Source: Frankia sp. | Lineage (GTDB): Bacteria; Actinomycetota; Actinomycetes; Frankiales; Frankiaceae | Direction of reading: 5' to 3' | Assembly (NCBI GenBank): GCA_019689615.1 | Contig: JADGHD010000252.1 | Span: 1-7,189 of the forward strand | Length of the DNA: 7,189 nucleotides | Shown here: piece after piece, positions 1 through 6,110 of the stretch | Position numbering within the stretch: position 1 is the first letter of the stretch | Layout: every line of letters starts with the position of its first letter | Translations under genes and position numbers: made by a program | Notes under the pieces: model-generated | Told to the model about the DNA's origin: nothing | Databases searched by the model: none | Seen by the model: the letters and a program-made list of their open reading frames with translations, nothing else

Positions 1-22
1 ACTGGCGGGGGGCTGTTGGGCG

Positions 23-45
23 GGCGGCGCGGCCAAGGCGCCGCC
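23..45 (-). terminator. GC-rich hairpin downstream of the F420 oxidoreductase gene
   Basis: A perfect 8-bp inverted repeat, GGCGGCGC (23-30) and GCGCCGCC (38-45), flanks a 7-nt loop. It lies 33 bases past the stop codon of the minus-strand F420 oxidoreductase gene, where a terminator would be expected. No run of U follows on the minus strand. This is common for actinobacterial terminators, but it leaves the call unproven, because very GC-rich DNA produces such stems by chance. Confidence 0.4.
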
Positions 46-78
46 AGCGCCCGCTGCCGGCCGCCGGCCCCGGCGCGC

Positions 79-1029
79 TCACCGCAGCAGCGGGCGGACC
101 TCCTCGGCCAGGAAGCGGATGCCGCCGGGCTGGTCCTGGCCGATCTGGGCGACGTAGACCTCGTCGAATCCGGCGTCGATGTAGCGCTGGACCGAGGCCG
201 CTGCGCGGTGGGGGTCGGGGCCGCAGGCGAGCCGGCCCGCGACGGCGTCCGGGCCGCTGGCCGTGCCGACCGCCTCGAACGCCTGCCACATCGGCAGGTC
301 CTGCGCGGTCTGGCCGCCGGTGCCCTCGTGCCCCCACAGCCGGTGCGCGGTCTCGACGGCCGCCCGCTCGTCCGGCGCCCAGCAGATCTTCAGGCCCGCC
401 TGGGTGCCGCCGGTCCCGCCGTCGCGGTGGTAGGTCCGCAGCCCCTCGCGGTCTGGCCTGGTGGTGATCCAGCCGTCGCCGACCTGGGCGGCGATCCGGA
501 TCGAGCGGGGGCCGAAGCCGCTGACGTAGATCGGCGGCGGGTGCTCCGGCCGGCTGAAGATCCGCGCGTTGTGCACGGTGAAGTACCGGCCCTGGTGGGT
601 GACGAGATCCCCGGACCACAGCCGGCGGATCAGGCCGATCGCCTCGGTCAGCCGTTCGTGCCGGATCGCCACCGGCGGCCAGGGGTCACCGAGGATGTGC
701 TCGTTGAGGGCCTCTCCGGAGCCGACGCCGAAGGTGAACCGGTCCGGGGCGAGTGTGGCGACGGTCGCCGCGGCCTGGGCGAGGACCGCCGGGTGGATCC
801 GGAACGTCGGGCAGGTCACCGCGGTGGTCATCCGCAGCTTCGTGGTCGCCGCGATCGCGCCGAGCACCGACCAGACGAACGGGCTTTCGCCCTGGCTCAC
901 CTGCCAGGGGTGGAAATGATCCGATACCCAGATGCGATCGAAGCCGGCATCCTCCGCCTCGCGGGCGTATCGGACGAGCTGTGGCGGGCTCAGTTCCTCC
1001 CCCGACAGGAAATAGCCCAGCGCCGTCAC
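79..1029 (-). CDS. LLM-class F420-dependent oxidoreductase (FGD-like family)
   Basis: Predicted cytoplasmic TIM-barrel oxidoreductase of the luciferase-like family that uses reduced or oxidised coenzyme F420. From the GTG at 1029 it is 316 residues, close to the usual size (about 320-336). The N-terminus has the family's G-Y-F start (residues 5-7). SDHFHPW (36-42) aligns with the SDHFQPW of mycobacterial F420-dependent glucose-6-phosphate dehydrogenase, keeping its catalytic His and Trp. GSGEALNE (103-110) keeps the active-site Glu. Around GDGWITTRPDREG the lysine that binds the sugar phosphate in that enzyme is not evident, so the substrate is probably not glucose 6-phosphate. The start is uncertain: the frame stays open to 1458, and ATG 1233 or GTG 1113 would add a low-complexity Pro/Ala-rich N-terminus. 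I chose 1029 because homology begins there, although its ribosome site is weak. It is divergent from the AcnX operon; a shared role is only inference. Confidence 0.88.
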   Translation of the reverse strand: MTALGYFLSGEELSPPQLVRYAREAEDAGFDRIWVSDHFHPWQVSQGESPFVWSVLGAIAATTKLRMTTAVTCPTFRIHPAVLAQAAATVATLAPDRFTFGVGSGEALNEHILGDPWPPVAIRHERLTEAIGLIRRLWSGDLVTHQGRYFTVHNARIFSRPEHPPPIYVSGFGPRSIRIAAQVGDGWITTRPDREGLRTYHRDGGTGGTQAGLKICWAPDERAAVETAHRLWGHEGTGGQTAQDLPMWQAFEAVGTASGPDAVAGRLACGPDPHRAAASVQRYIDAGFDEVYVAQIGQDQPGGIRFLAEEVRPLLR

Positions 1030-1261
1030 CCCGTCCGGATACCCGCCCTCGGCGCCGCAAACCCGCCGCAACGTCGCCGTGGTCTCGTCCAACGGCGGTC
1101 CAGATCGTTCCACGGGCGCGGCTGACCTGCGGAAAAGGGCTGCCGGGGCGGCGGCGCCGGCCGGCGGTGGCGCTGTGCCGGTACCGCCTGACGGCTGGCG
1201 CGGCGGCCGTGCGCTGCGCTTTTTGGCCGGCATCGGGTGTGCGGTCGGGCCCAGACCCCCT

Positions 1262-1288
1262 ACGTCATTCGACCGGTGACGTGCGTCA
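1262..1288. promoter_or_regulatory. probable operator: three TGACG/CGTCA half-sites
   Basis: ACGTCA (1262-1267) and TGACGT (1277-1282) form a 6-9-6 inverted repeat. The second arm also forms a 5-2-5 inverted repeat with CGTCA at 1284-1288 (TGACGTGCGTCA, 1277-1288). Three alternating half-sites in 27 bases, overlapping the putative -35 element of the operon promoter, suggest a binding site for a dimeric repressor or activator. The regulator is not in the window and its family cannot be named from the site. Confidence 0.5.
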
Positions 1289-1305
1289 TGGGGCGCGGAT
1301 AGCGT
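1276..1305 (+). promoter_or_regulatory. candidate promoter of the transporter-AcnX operon
   Basis: GTGACG (1276-1281) resembles a sigma-70-type -35 (TTGAC core), and TAGCGT (1300-1305) fits the actinobacterial -10 pattern TANNNT. The 18-bp spacing is acceptable. Transcription would start near 1312, giving an untranslated leader of about 50 nt that contains the GAGGAGAG ribosome site. The -35 lies inside the repeat cluster. Short promoter matches are weak evidence; position and repeat overlap raise the odds. Confidence 0.4.
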
Positions 1306-1361
1306 CGAATTAAAACGATCCAGATGCTCCGCCCGAAATCGTTCCCGGCTGAGGAGAGAAA

Positions 1362-2477
1362 GTGAGCAGATCTTCTCGGGTGCCCGGTGCCGCGGGCCTG
1401 GCCCGGACCACCCGGCGTGGATTCCTCGGGGCAGTCGCCCTGGGCGCTGGTGCGACATTCTTATCCGCCTGTGGCGACGATGGCGATTCCGGCGCTGCGG
1501 ACACGGGTGGTGGCGCCTCCGCGGCGCCGGGCACCGAGGTCCTGGACATGACCTTCCTCAGCGTGATCCCCCTCACCAGCACCTCGGTGGCCAGCGAGCT
1601 CCTCGCCGAGGTCAACGGCTTCTACGCAAAGCACAACCTCAACGTCGACATCCAGGTCACCCAGGGCTCCGCGCCCTCGATCAACACGGTCATCGCCGGC
1701 GGCGCGCTGATCACCCGCATCGGCGACATCGAGACCATGCTGGCCATCGCCACCGCCGACGCGCCGCTGGTGAACGTGGGCGCGCTGGAGAAGGCCGGCG
1801 CGCTCCGCTTCGTGTCCAGCACCCGCCGGCCGCTGCGGCGTCCCGAGGACTTCGCCGGCGCGACGATGGGCCTGCCGTCGACCGGCGGCACCAGCGAGCG
1901 GACCCTCGACCTGGTGCTCGCCTCCGCCGGGATCGCGAAGGAGGACGTGCCGCGCCAGGTGGTCGGCCTCGCGCCCGGCACGTACGAGCTGGTCAAGCAG
2001 GGCCGGATCGACGGCTACGTGGTCTCGCTTGACACCGCCCTGCAGGTGGCGGCGGAGAACGACGACGCGGTCGTCTTCGCGCCCAGTGACTTCATCAGCG
2101 CTGGCGTGCAGCTCTACGCGACGTCCCGGGACCAGGCCGAGGACCCGCGCAAGCAGGAGACGATCCGCCGCTTCCTGGCCGCGATCGCCGACTCCGTCAG
2201 GTTCATCGAAGCCGACCGGGCGAACGACTTCGCCGAGACCATCCGGCTGCTGAAGTCGAAGTACGACATCCCGTCGCTGAACAACCCAACGGTCGCCGTC
2301 GAGGCGCTCAACGTCTACATCGACTCGTGGACCGCCGGCGGGCCCGCGCAGCTGCTGCGCACCGACCGCGACGACTGGCAGGCCACCTACGACCTGATGG
2401 CCGAGACCGAGATGATCCCCGGCGATCTCGACCCGCTCAGCTGGCTGACCGACGAGTTCGCCCCGGCGCCCGCCTGA
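1362..2477 (+). CDS. ABC transporter substrate-binding lipoprotein, NMT1/SsuA/TauA-like
   Basis: Extracytoplasmic ligand-capturing component of a NitT/TauT-type importer, 371 residues. The GTG start at 1362 is chosen because GAGGAGAG (1351-1358) lies just upstream and the full signal sequence follows. Residues 18-23 (RRGFLG) form a twin-arginine motif before a hydrophobic stretch. LSAC (34-37) is a lipobox, so Cys37 should carry the lipid anchor. A Gly/Ala/Ser/Asp-rich tether (about 38-58) leads to the periplasmic-binding fold. Typical family features are the SAPSINTVIAGG segment (103-114), the GDIETMLA segment (121-128) and PEDFAGATMGLPSTGGT (161-177), which matches the 'dL.GK.iGv...g' stretch of NMT1-like proteins. 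Relatives bind sulfonates, nitrate, pyrimidine precursors or aromatic acids; the ligand here cannot be deduced. It is first in the operon with the ATPase and permease. Confidence 0.9.
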   Translation: MSRSSRVPGAAGLARTTRRGFLGAVALGAGATFLSACGDDGDSGAADTGGGASAAPGTEVLDMTFLSVIPLTSTSVASELLAEVNGFYAKHNLNVDIQVTQGSAPSINTVIAGGALITRIGDIETMLAIATADAPLVNVGALEKAGALRFVSSTRRPLRRPEDFAGATMGLPSTGGTSERTLDLVLASAGIAKEDVPRQVVGLAPGTYELVKQGRIDGYVVSLDTALQVAAENDDAVVFAPSDFISAGVQLYATSRDQAEDPRKQETIRRFLAAIADSVRFIEADRANDFAETIRLLKSKYDIPSLNNPTVAVEALNVYIDSWTAGGPAQLLRTDRDDWQATYDLMAETEMIPGDLDPLSWLTDEFAPAPA

Positions 2478-2490
2478 CCCACCAGCCCAG

Positions 2491-2520
2491 CCTCCTTGCG
2501 GCCCCCGCCTGGCGAGGAGG
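2491..2520 (+). promoter_or_regulatory. intercistronic stem-loop between binding-protein and ATPase genes
   Basis: CCTCCTTGC (2491-2499) can pair with GCGAGGAGG (2512-2520) as a 9-bp stem with one G-U pair and a 12-nt loop, 14 bases after the binding-protein stop codon. No U-tract follows, and a second small GC stem (CGGG 2522-2525 with CCCG 2530-2533) is adjacent. In ABC importer operons such structures often stabilise or partly terminate the binding-protein transcript, so that it is made in excess. That role here is inferred. Confidence 0.4.
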
Positions 2521-2570
2521 CCGGGCCAGCCCGACCGTTCGCCTGACTCCTCCCTGCGGAGCTCGCCACG

Positions 2571-3464
2571 ATGACGCCGGACACGCCGCTGCGAGACGCG
2601 GCCGCCAGCGCGCCAATGGCCCCCGGAGCCGAAATTGGCGCGGGCACCCTCCCCGTGCCCGCGCCAAGACCGGATGCCAACCAGTCCGCCGAGCTTCAGC
2701 TCGTCGACGTGAACAAGATCTACCAGGCCCGCACCGGCCCGGTAGAGGCGCTGAAGAACATCAATCTGACGATCGGCCGCGGGGAGTTCGTGTCGCTCGT
2801 CGGCCGGTCCGGGTGCGGCAAGACAACCCTGTTACGCATCCTTTCCGGCCTCCTGCCCCCGACATCCGGCTCGGTCACGGCCAACGGGGAGAGCATCTGG
2901 CGTGGCACTCGCCGCGACGATCAGGCGCTCAAGCAGTTCGGCTTCGTCTTCCAGGAGGCGAACCTGTTCCCCTGGTTCACGATCGCCGAGAACATCGCCC
3001 TGCCGCTCAAGCTGCGCGGCGTCGCCAAGAAGCAGCGCCTTGCCCGGGCCGAGGAGCTGTGCGCCCAGGTCGGCCTGACCGGCTTCGAGGGCTCCTACCC
3101 GCGGGAGCTGTCCGGCGGGATGCGCCAGCGGGCCGCCATCGCCAGAGCGCTGAGCTACAACCCGTCGATCCTGCTGATGGACGAGCCGTTCGGGGCTCTG
3201 GACGCGCTCACCCGCGACCGGATGAACCTGGAGCTGCAGTCGATCCACGCGGCGGCCGGGGCCACCGTCGTCTTCGTCACCCACTCCATTCCCGAGGCGG
3301 TCTTCCTCGCCGACCGCGTCGTGCTGCTGTCCCCGCGGCCGGGACGGATCCGTTCGGTCACCTCGGTGCCGCTGGCGCGCCCACGGTCCCTGGAGACCGA
3401 GAGCACGCCGCAGTTCCAGGACATCGTCCGCGAGCTGCGCCGGCAGCTGGACGAGGAAGACTGA
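2571..3464 (+). CDS. ABC transporter ATP-binding protein, SsuB/TauB/NrtD-like
   Basis: Cytoplasmic ATPase that powers the importer, 297 residues. All nucleotide-binding motifs are present: Walker A GRSGCGKT (78-85), Q-loop glutamine 128 in FVFQEAN, signature LSGGMRQ (180-186), Walker B LLMDEP (201-206) with catalytic Glu205, D-loop ALD and switch His238 in VFVTHS. The LFPW segment after the Q-loop and the MDEPFGALDALTR stretch are typical of the nitrate/sulfonate/taurine ATPase group. About 38 residues of Ala/Pro-rich sequence precede the conserved domain, longer than usual and probably disordered. The start ATG has GGAG at 2558-2561 with 9-nt spacing. The gene follows the binding protein by 93 bases and precedes the permease by 37. 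Confidence 0.95.
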   Translation: MTPDTPLRDAAASAPMAPGAEIGAGTLPVPAPRPDANQSAELQLVDVNKIYQARTGPVEALKNINLTIGRGEFVSLVGRSGCGKTTLLRILSGLLPPTSGSVTANGESIWRGTRRDDQALKQFGFVFQEANLFPWFTIAENIALPLKLRGVAKKQRLARAEELCAQVGLTGFEGSYPRELSGGMRQRAAIARALSYNPSILLMDEPFGALDALTRDRMNLELQSIHAAAGATVVFVTHSIPEAVFLADRVVLLSPRPGRIRSVTSVPLARPRSLETESTPQFQDIVRELRRQLDEED

Positions 3465-3501
3465 CCGACCCGCAGCCCCGACAAGCCTGAGGGCAGGACA
3501 G

Positions 3502-4293
3502 ATGGACCGTGAGAAGCTGGGCAGGCTGCTGCCCTGGATCAGCACGCCGATCATGCTGATCCTCTTCCTGGGGATCTGGCAGTTCGCCGTCTCCGTCGTC
3601 GGCGTGTCGAAGTTCATCCTCCCGTCGCCGCTCGCGGTCGGCGACCGGCTGGTCGAGATGGTCGGCGAACGCTCGACCTGGGAGCACGTCCGGGTCACCA
3701 CGACCGAGGTGGTGCTCGGGTTCGGGATCGCCGTCGTCGTCGGCACGCTGCTCGGCGCGATCCTCGGCAAGATCGTCTGGCTGGAGCGGGCGGTCCAGCC
3801 GGCGCTGGTCGCCTTCCAGGTGGTGCCGAAGGTCGCGTTCGTGCCGATCTTCGTGATCTGGTTCGGCTTCGGGATGACCTCGAAGATCGTGCTGACGGTG
3901 ATCCTCGCCTTCTTCCCGATCATGCTGAACGTGCTGCTCGGCGTGCGCTCGGTGGACCGCGGCCACCGGGACGTGATGCGCAGCCTGGGGTCGTCGCGCT
4001 GGGCCACCTTCCGCGACCTGGAGCTGCCGAGCACGCTGCCGTACATCTTCGCCGGCGCCGAGGTCGGGATCGTGTTCGCGGTGATCGGCGCGATCGTCGG
4101 CGAGTACCTCGGCGGCAGCCAGGGTCTCGGCTACCTGGTCGTCGCGCGGCTCAACTCGATCGACGCCGCCGGCCTGTTCGCCGTGATCGTGCTGCTGGCG
4201 CTGCTCGGGTCGCTGCTGTTCGCGATCGTCACGACGCTCAAGCGGTTCGTCATCCCGTGGCACGAGTCGGTCCAGTCGCCGGCGGCGGCCTGA
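3502..4293 (+). CDS. ABC transporter permease, SsuC/TauC-like
   Basis: Inner-membrane channel subunit, 263 residues, the normal size for the NitT/TauT group. Hydrophobic segments lie at about 14-35, 68-93, 101-121, 127-149, 182-204 and 222-246. The cytoplasmic coupling (EAA-like) loop that contacts the ATPase is at about 157-176 (DVMRSLGSSRWATFRDLELP), and the downstream GEYLGGSQGLGYLV segment (200-213) is strongly typical of SsuC/TauC permeases. FILPSPLAV (38-46) is the usual motif after the first helix. The start ATG follows GAGGG (3489-3493) with 8-nt spacing. It probably acts as a homodimer, since only one permease gene is present. The AcnX large-subunit gene begins 22 bases after its stop, implying co-transcription of transporter and enzyme. 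Confidence 0.95.
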   Translation: MDREKLGRLLPWISTPIMLILFLGIWQFAVSVVGVSKFILPSPLAVGDRLVEMVGERSTWEHVRVTTTEVVLGFGIAVVVGTLLGAILGKIVWLERAVQPALVAFQVVPKVAFVPIFVIWFGFGMTSKIVLTVILAFFPIMLNVLLGVRSVDRGHRDVMRSLGSSRWATFRDLELPSTLPYIFAGAEVGIVFAVIGAIVGEYLGGSQGLGYLVVARLNSIDAAGLFAVIVLLALLGSLLFAIVTTLKRFVIPWHESVQSPAAA

Positions 4294-4315
4294 CCGGCAC
4301 GGGAAGGCTGCGGCG

Positions 4316-5635
4316 ATGCGGCTCACCGACGACGAGAAGCGGATGCTCGACGGTGGCGAGGGCGAGGCCGTCGCCGCCGCGATGGACCTGTTGGTCCGCT
4401 ACGGCGAGGTGCTCGGCGCCGAGCGGCTGGTCGACACCGACAACGTCTGCGGGGCCAACATCTTCGGCCCACGCCAGTTCGCCCTGTGCGGGGCCGGTGC
4501 CGCGCACGGCGGGTCCGGTGGGGCAGCGGCGGCGGTGTTCGCCGAGCTCAGCCTGGACAGCCCGCGCCCGCTGGAGCTGACCCCGGTGCGGGTGCAGAGC
4601 TACCAGCTGATCGGCCCGATGGACACGGTCAACTGGCAGGTGCAGGGGCTCAGCCAGCAGGCGCACGACCTCATCGCGGAGAGCGAGTCGTACAGCGCCC
4701 GCCACGGCATCCACCTGATGAACACCTGCACCCCGTACCAGGTCGGGAACGTGCCCGTGAAGGGCGAGCACTGCGCCTGGATGGAGTCCTCAGCCGTCGT
4801 CTACATCAACTCGGTGCTCGGCGCGCGCACGAACTGCGAGGGCCGCGAGAGCGCCGCGGCCGCGATGCTGACCGGAAAGATCCCCTACTGGGGCTACCAC
4901 CTGCCGGAGAACCGCTACGGCACCCACCTCGTCGAGGTCTCGGTGCCGGTGACGAGCGACCGCGACTGGGGCCTGCTCGGCTACTACGTCGGCGAGCTGG
5001 TGCAGGAGGGGGTCCCGGTCCTCGACGGCCGCGGCGAGGGGAGCTTCACGCCGAACCTCGTCCGCCTCAAGCACTTCGGCGCCGCCGCGGCGTCCTCCGG
5101 CGGCGTCGAGATGTACCACCTGCCCGGGGTGACCGCCGAGGCCGCCACCGTCGACGAGGCGTTCGGCCCCCGTGGCCGGCCGGGCAGCGCCGAGGCCATC
5201 CGCTACGGCCCCGCCGAGCGCCGCTGGACCTACGAGCAGCTCAACCACACGGCGACCGACACGCACGTCGACCTGGTGATGATCGGTTGCCCGCACGCCA
5301 CCCTGAGCCAGATCCGCGACGTCTGCCGGCTGCTCGCGGGCCGCCGCGTGCATCCCGACACCGCCCTGTGGGTGTTCACGCCGCGGGCGATCCGCCAGGT
5401 CGCCGAGCAGAACGGGTACGGCGACGCGCTGCGCGCCGCCGGCGCGGTGCTCATGAGCGACACCTGCCCGGCCATCGGCCAGTTCCTGCCGCCGGGCACC
5501 CGGGTCATCGCCACCGACTCCGCCAAGCAGGCCCACTACCTGCCCGCGATCATGAAGGTCCAGGGCTGGTTCGGCAGCACCGCGGAGTGCGTCGACGCCG
5601 CCGTCACCGGCACCTGGCGGGGGAGCGCGCCGTGA
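4316..5635 (+). CDS. aconitase X large (catalytic) subunit, divergent subfamily
   Basis: Large subunit of an AcnX-type dehydratase (Aconitase_X / former DUF521), 439 residues, predicted cytoplasmic. The opening, LTDDEKRMLDGGEGEAVAAA, is the standard AcnX N-terminus. NTCTPYQVGNVP (136-147), GEHCAWMESSAVVYINSVLG (150-169) and ARTNCEG (170-176) are the family's best conserved stretch. Cys138 (TCTPY), Cys325 (GCPHAT) and Cys384 (SDTCPA) fall at conserved Cys motifs and are the likely iron-sulfur ligands, an inference from motif position. Residues about 41-110 differ from the usual pattern: where typical members have a 'SAHxDG'-like motif and a VPTTLN-like stretch, this protein has DNVCGANIFG, a Gly/Ala-rich segment and QLIGPMDTVNWQVQG. 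Known AcnX enzymes dehydrate cis-3-hydroxy-L-proline or phosphomevalonate; the substrate here is unknown. AAGG (4304-4307) sets the ATG start. Its stop overlaps the small-subunit start. Confidence 0.9.
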   Translation: MRLTDDEKRMLDGGEGEAVAAAMDLLVRYGEVLGAERLVDTDNVCGANIFGPRQFALCGAGAAHGGSGGAAAAVFAELSLDSPRPLELTPVRVQSYQLIGPMDTVNWQVQGLSQQAHDLIAESESYSARHGIHLMNTCTPYQVGNVPVKGEHCAWMESSAVVYINSVLGARTNCEGRESAAAAMLTGKIPYWGYHLPENRYGTHLVEVSVPVTSDRDWGLLGYYVGELVQEGVPVLDGRGEGSFTPNLVRLKHFGAAAASSGGVEMYHLPGVTAEAATVDEAFGPRGRPGSAEAIRYGPAERRWTYEQLNHTATDTHVDLVMIGCPHATLSQIRDVCRLLAGRRVHPDTALWVFTPRAIRQVAEQNGYGDALRAAGAVLMSDTCPAIGQFLPPGTRVIATDSAKQAHYLPAIMKVQGWFGSTAECVDAAVTGTWRGSAP

Positions 5636-6075
5636 CCGCCCAGGTCATCGAGCTGCGCGGGCGCGGCCTGGGCGGCGGCGCCGTCGAGGGGGAGGCCCTG
5701 GTCACCCGGGAGGCGATCTCGGGCTGGGGCGGCATCGACCCGGCGACCGGCAGCGTGATCGAGTCCCGCCACGAGCTGTGCGGCGTCTCGTTCAAGGACA
5801 GGATCCTCGTGTTCCCCGGGGCGAAGGGCTCCTCCGGCTGGTCGGGCATGTTCCACCTGGCCCGCCTCGCCGGCACCGCACCCCGGGCGATGGTCTTCAA
5901 CCACCTCAACACCAAGATCGCCCTGGGGATCGTCGTCACCCACGTCCCGGCGGTCACGGACCTCGACCAGGACCCGCTGACGGTCATCGAGACCGGGGAC
6001 CACGTCCTCGTCGACGCCGACACCGGGCTGGTCCGGGTCACCAGGCGCGCCGCCCTCGCCCCGGCTGGCCGGTGA
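5632..6075 (+). CDS. aconitase X small (swivel) subunit
   Basis: Small subunit of AcnX (former DUF126), 147 residues, forming the swivelling domain that closes over the large-subunit active site. The GTG start overlaps the large-subunit stop (GTGA, 5632-5635), with GGGGGAG at 5619-5625 as ribosome site, so translation is probably coupled and subunits equimolar. Family landmarks are EGEALVTREAISGWGGIDP (19-37), the IESRHELCG stretch (43-51, usually 'I.D..HPL.G') and ILVFPGAKGSSGWSG (58-72), where family members have a 'PGGRGSSS'-like loop carrying the proposed catalytic serine. Here Arg is replaced by Lys and the serine run is interrupted by Gly-Trp. Many bacterial AcnX enzymes are single fused chains; this one is split. 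The last 35 or so residues, after VPAVTD (105-110), form the usual closing beta segment. Confidence 0.9.
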   Translation: MTAQVIELRGRGLGGGAVEGEALVTREAISGWGGIDPATGSVIESRHELCGVSFKDRILVFPGAKGSSGWSGMFHLARLAGTAPRAMVFNHLNTKIALGIVVTHVPAVTDLDQDPLTVIETGDHVLVDADTGLVRVTRRAALAPAGR

Positions 6076-6110
6076 CCGGCCGCGATGGCCACGGTGCGCG
6101 GGCCCGGTCA
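6067..6110. terminator. nested inverted repeats over convergent stop codons (bidirectional terminator candidate)
   Basis: TGACCGG (6073-6079) and CCGGTCA (6104-6110) are perfect 7-bp arms whose outer triplets are the stop codons of the AcnX small subunit (plus) and the VOC gene (minus). Inside them CCGCG (6080-6084) pairs with CGCGG (6097-6101), extending the stem with a 2-nt bulge. A competing 15-base palindrome, GGCCGGT-G-ACCGGCC, spans 6067-6081. No T-tracts flank it. Its position between convergent genes supports two-way termination. Confidence 0.55.

Larger units (their letters stand above)
1030..1361. other. divergent intergenic control region
   Basis: This is the only gap over 300 bases. 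It separates the minus-strand oxidoreductase from the rightward operon. The part nearest the operon (about 1260-1361) is less GC-rich and holds the TGACG/CGTCA repeats, a promoter-like pair and the ribosome site for the first operon gene. The part from 1030 to 1233 is open in the oxidoreductase frame and could be an N-terminal extension, but its codon use is less strictly G/C-ending and its sequence is Pro/Ala-rich. I found no convincing separate small gene and no clear minus-strand promoter. Confidence 0.6.

Noticed and set aside
16..1125. Long plus-strand open frame of 369 codons
   Set aside because: It is antisense to the F420 oxidoreductase, is Arg/Pro/Gly-rich without any recognisable motif, and is typical of open shadow frames in high-GC DNA.
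1030..1458. Extension of the minus-strand F420 gene up to the ATG at 1458
   Set aside because: It would run through the operon promoter region and into the signal-peptide coding part of the binding-protein gene, and the added sequence is low-complexity without family similarity.
2832..4326. Two long overlapping minus-strand frames opposite the ATPase and permease genes
   Set aside because: Their translations are repetitive Arg/Asp/His/Gln-rich or Ser/Thr-rich sequence with no domain, while the plus strand has complete ABC transporter motifs.
4316..5635. Canonical aconitase or 3-isopropylmalate dehydratase large subunit
   Set aside because: The motifs (TCTPYQVGNVP, SVLGARTN, GCPHAT) are those of the AcnX branch, and the partner is the AcnX small subunit rather than a LeuD-type swivel protein.
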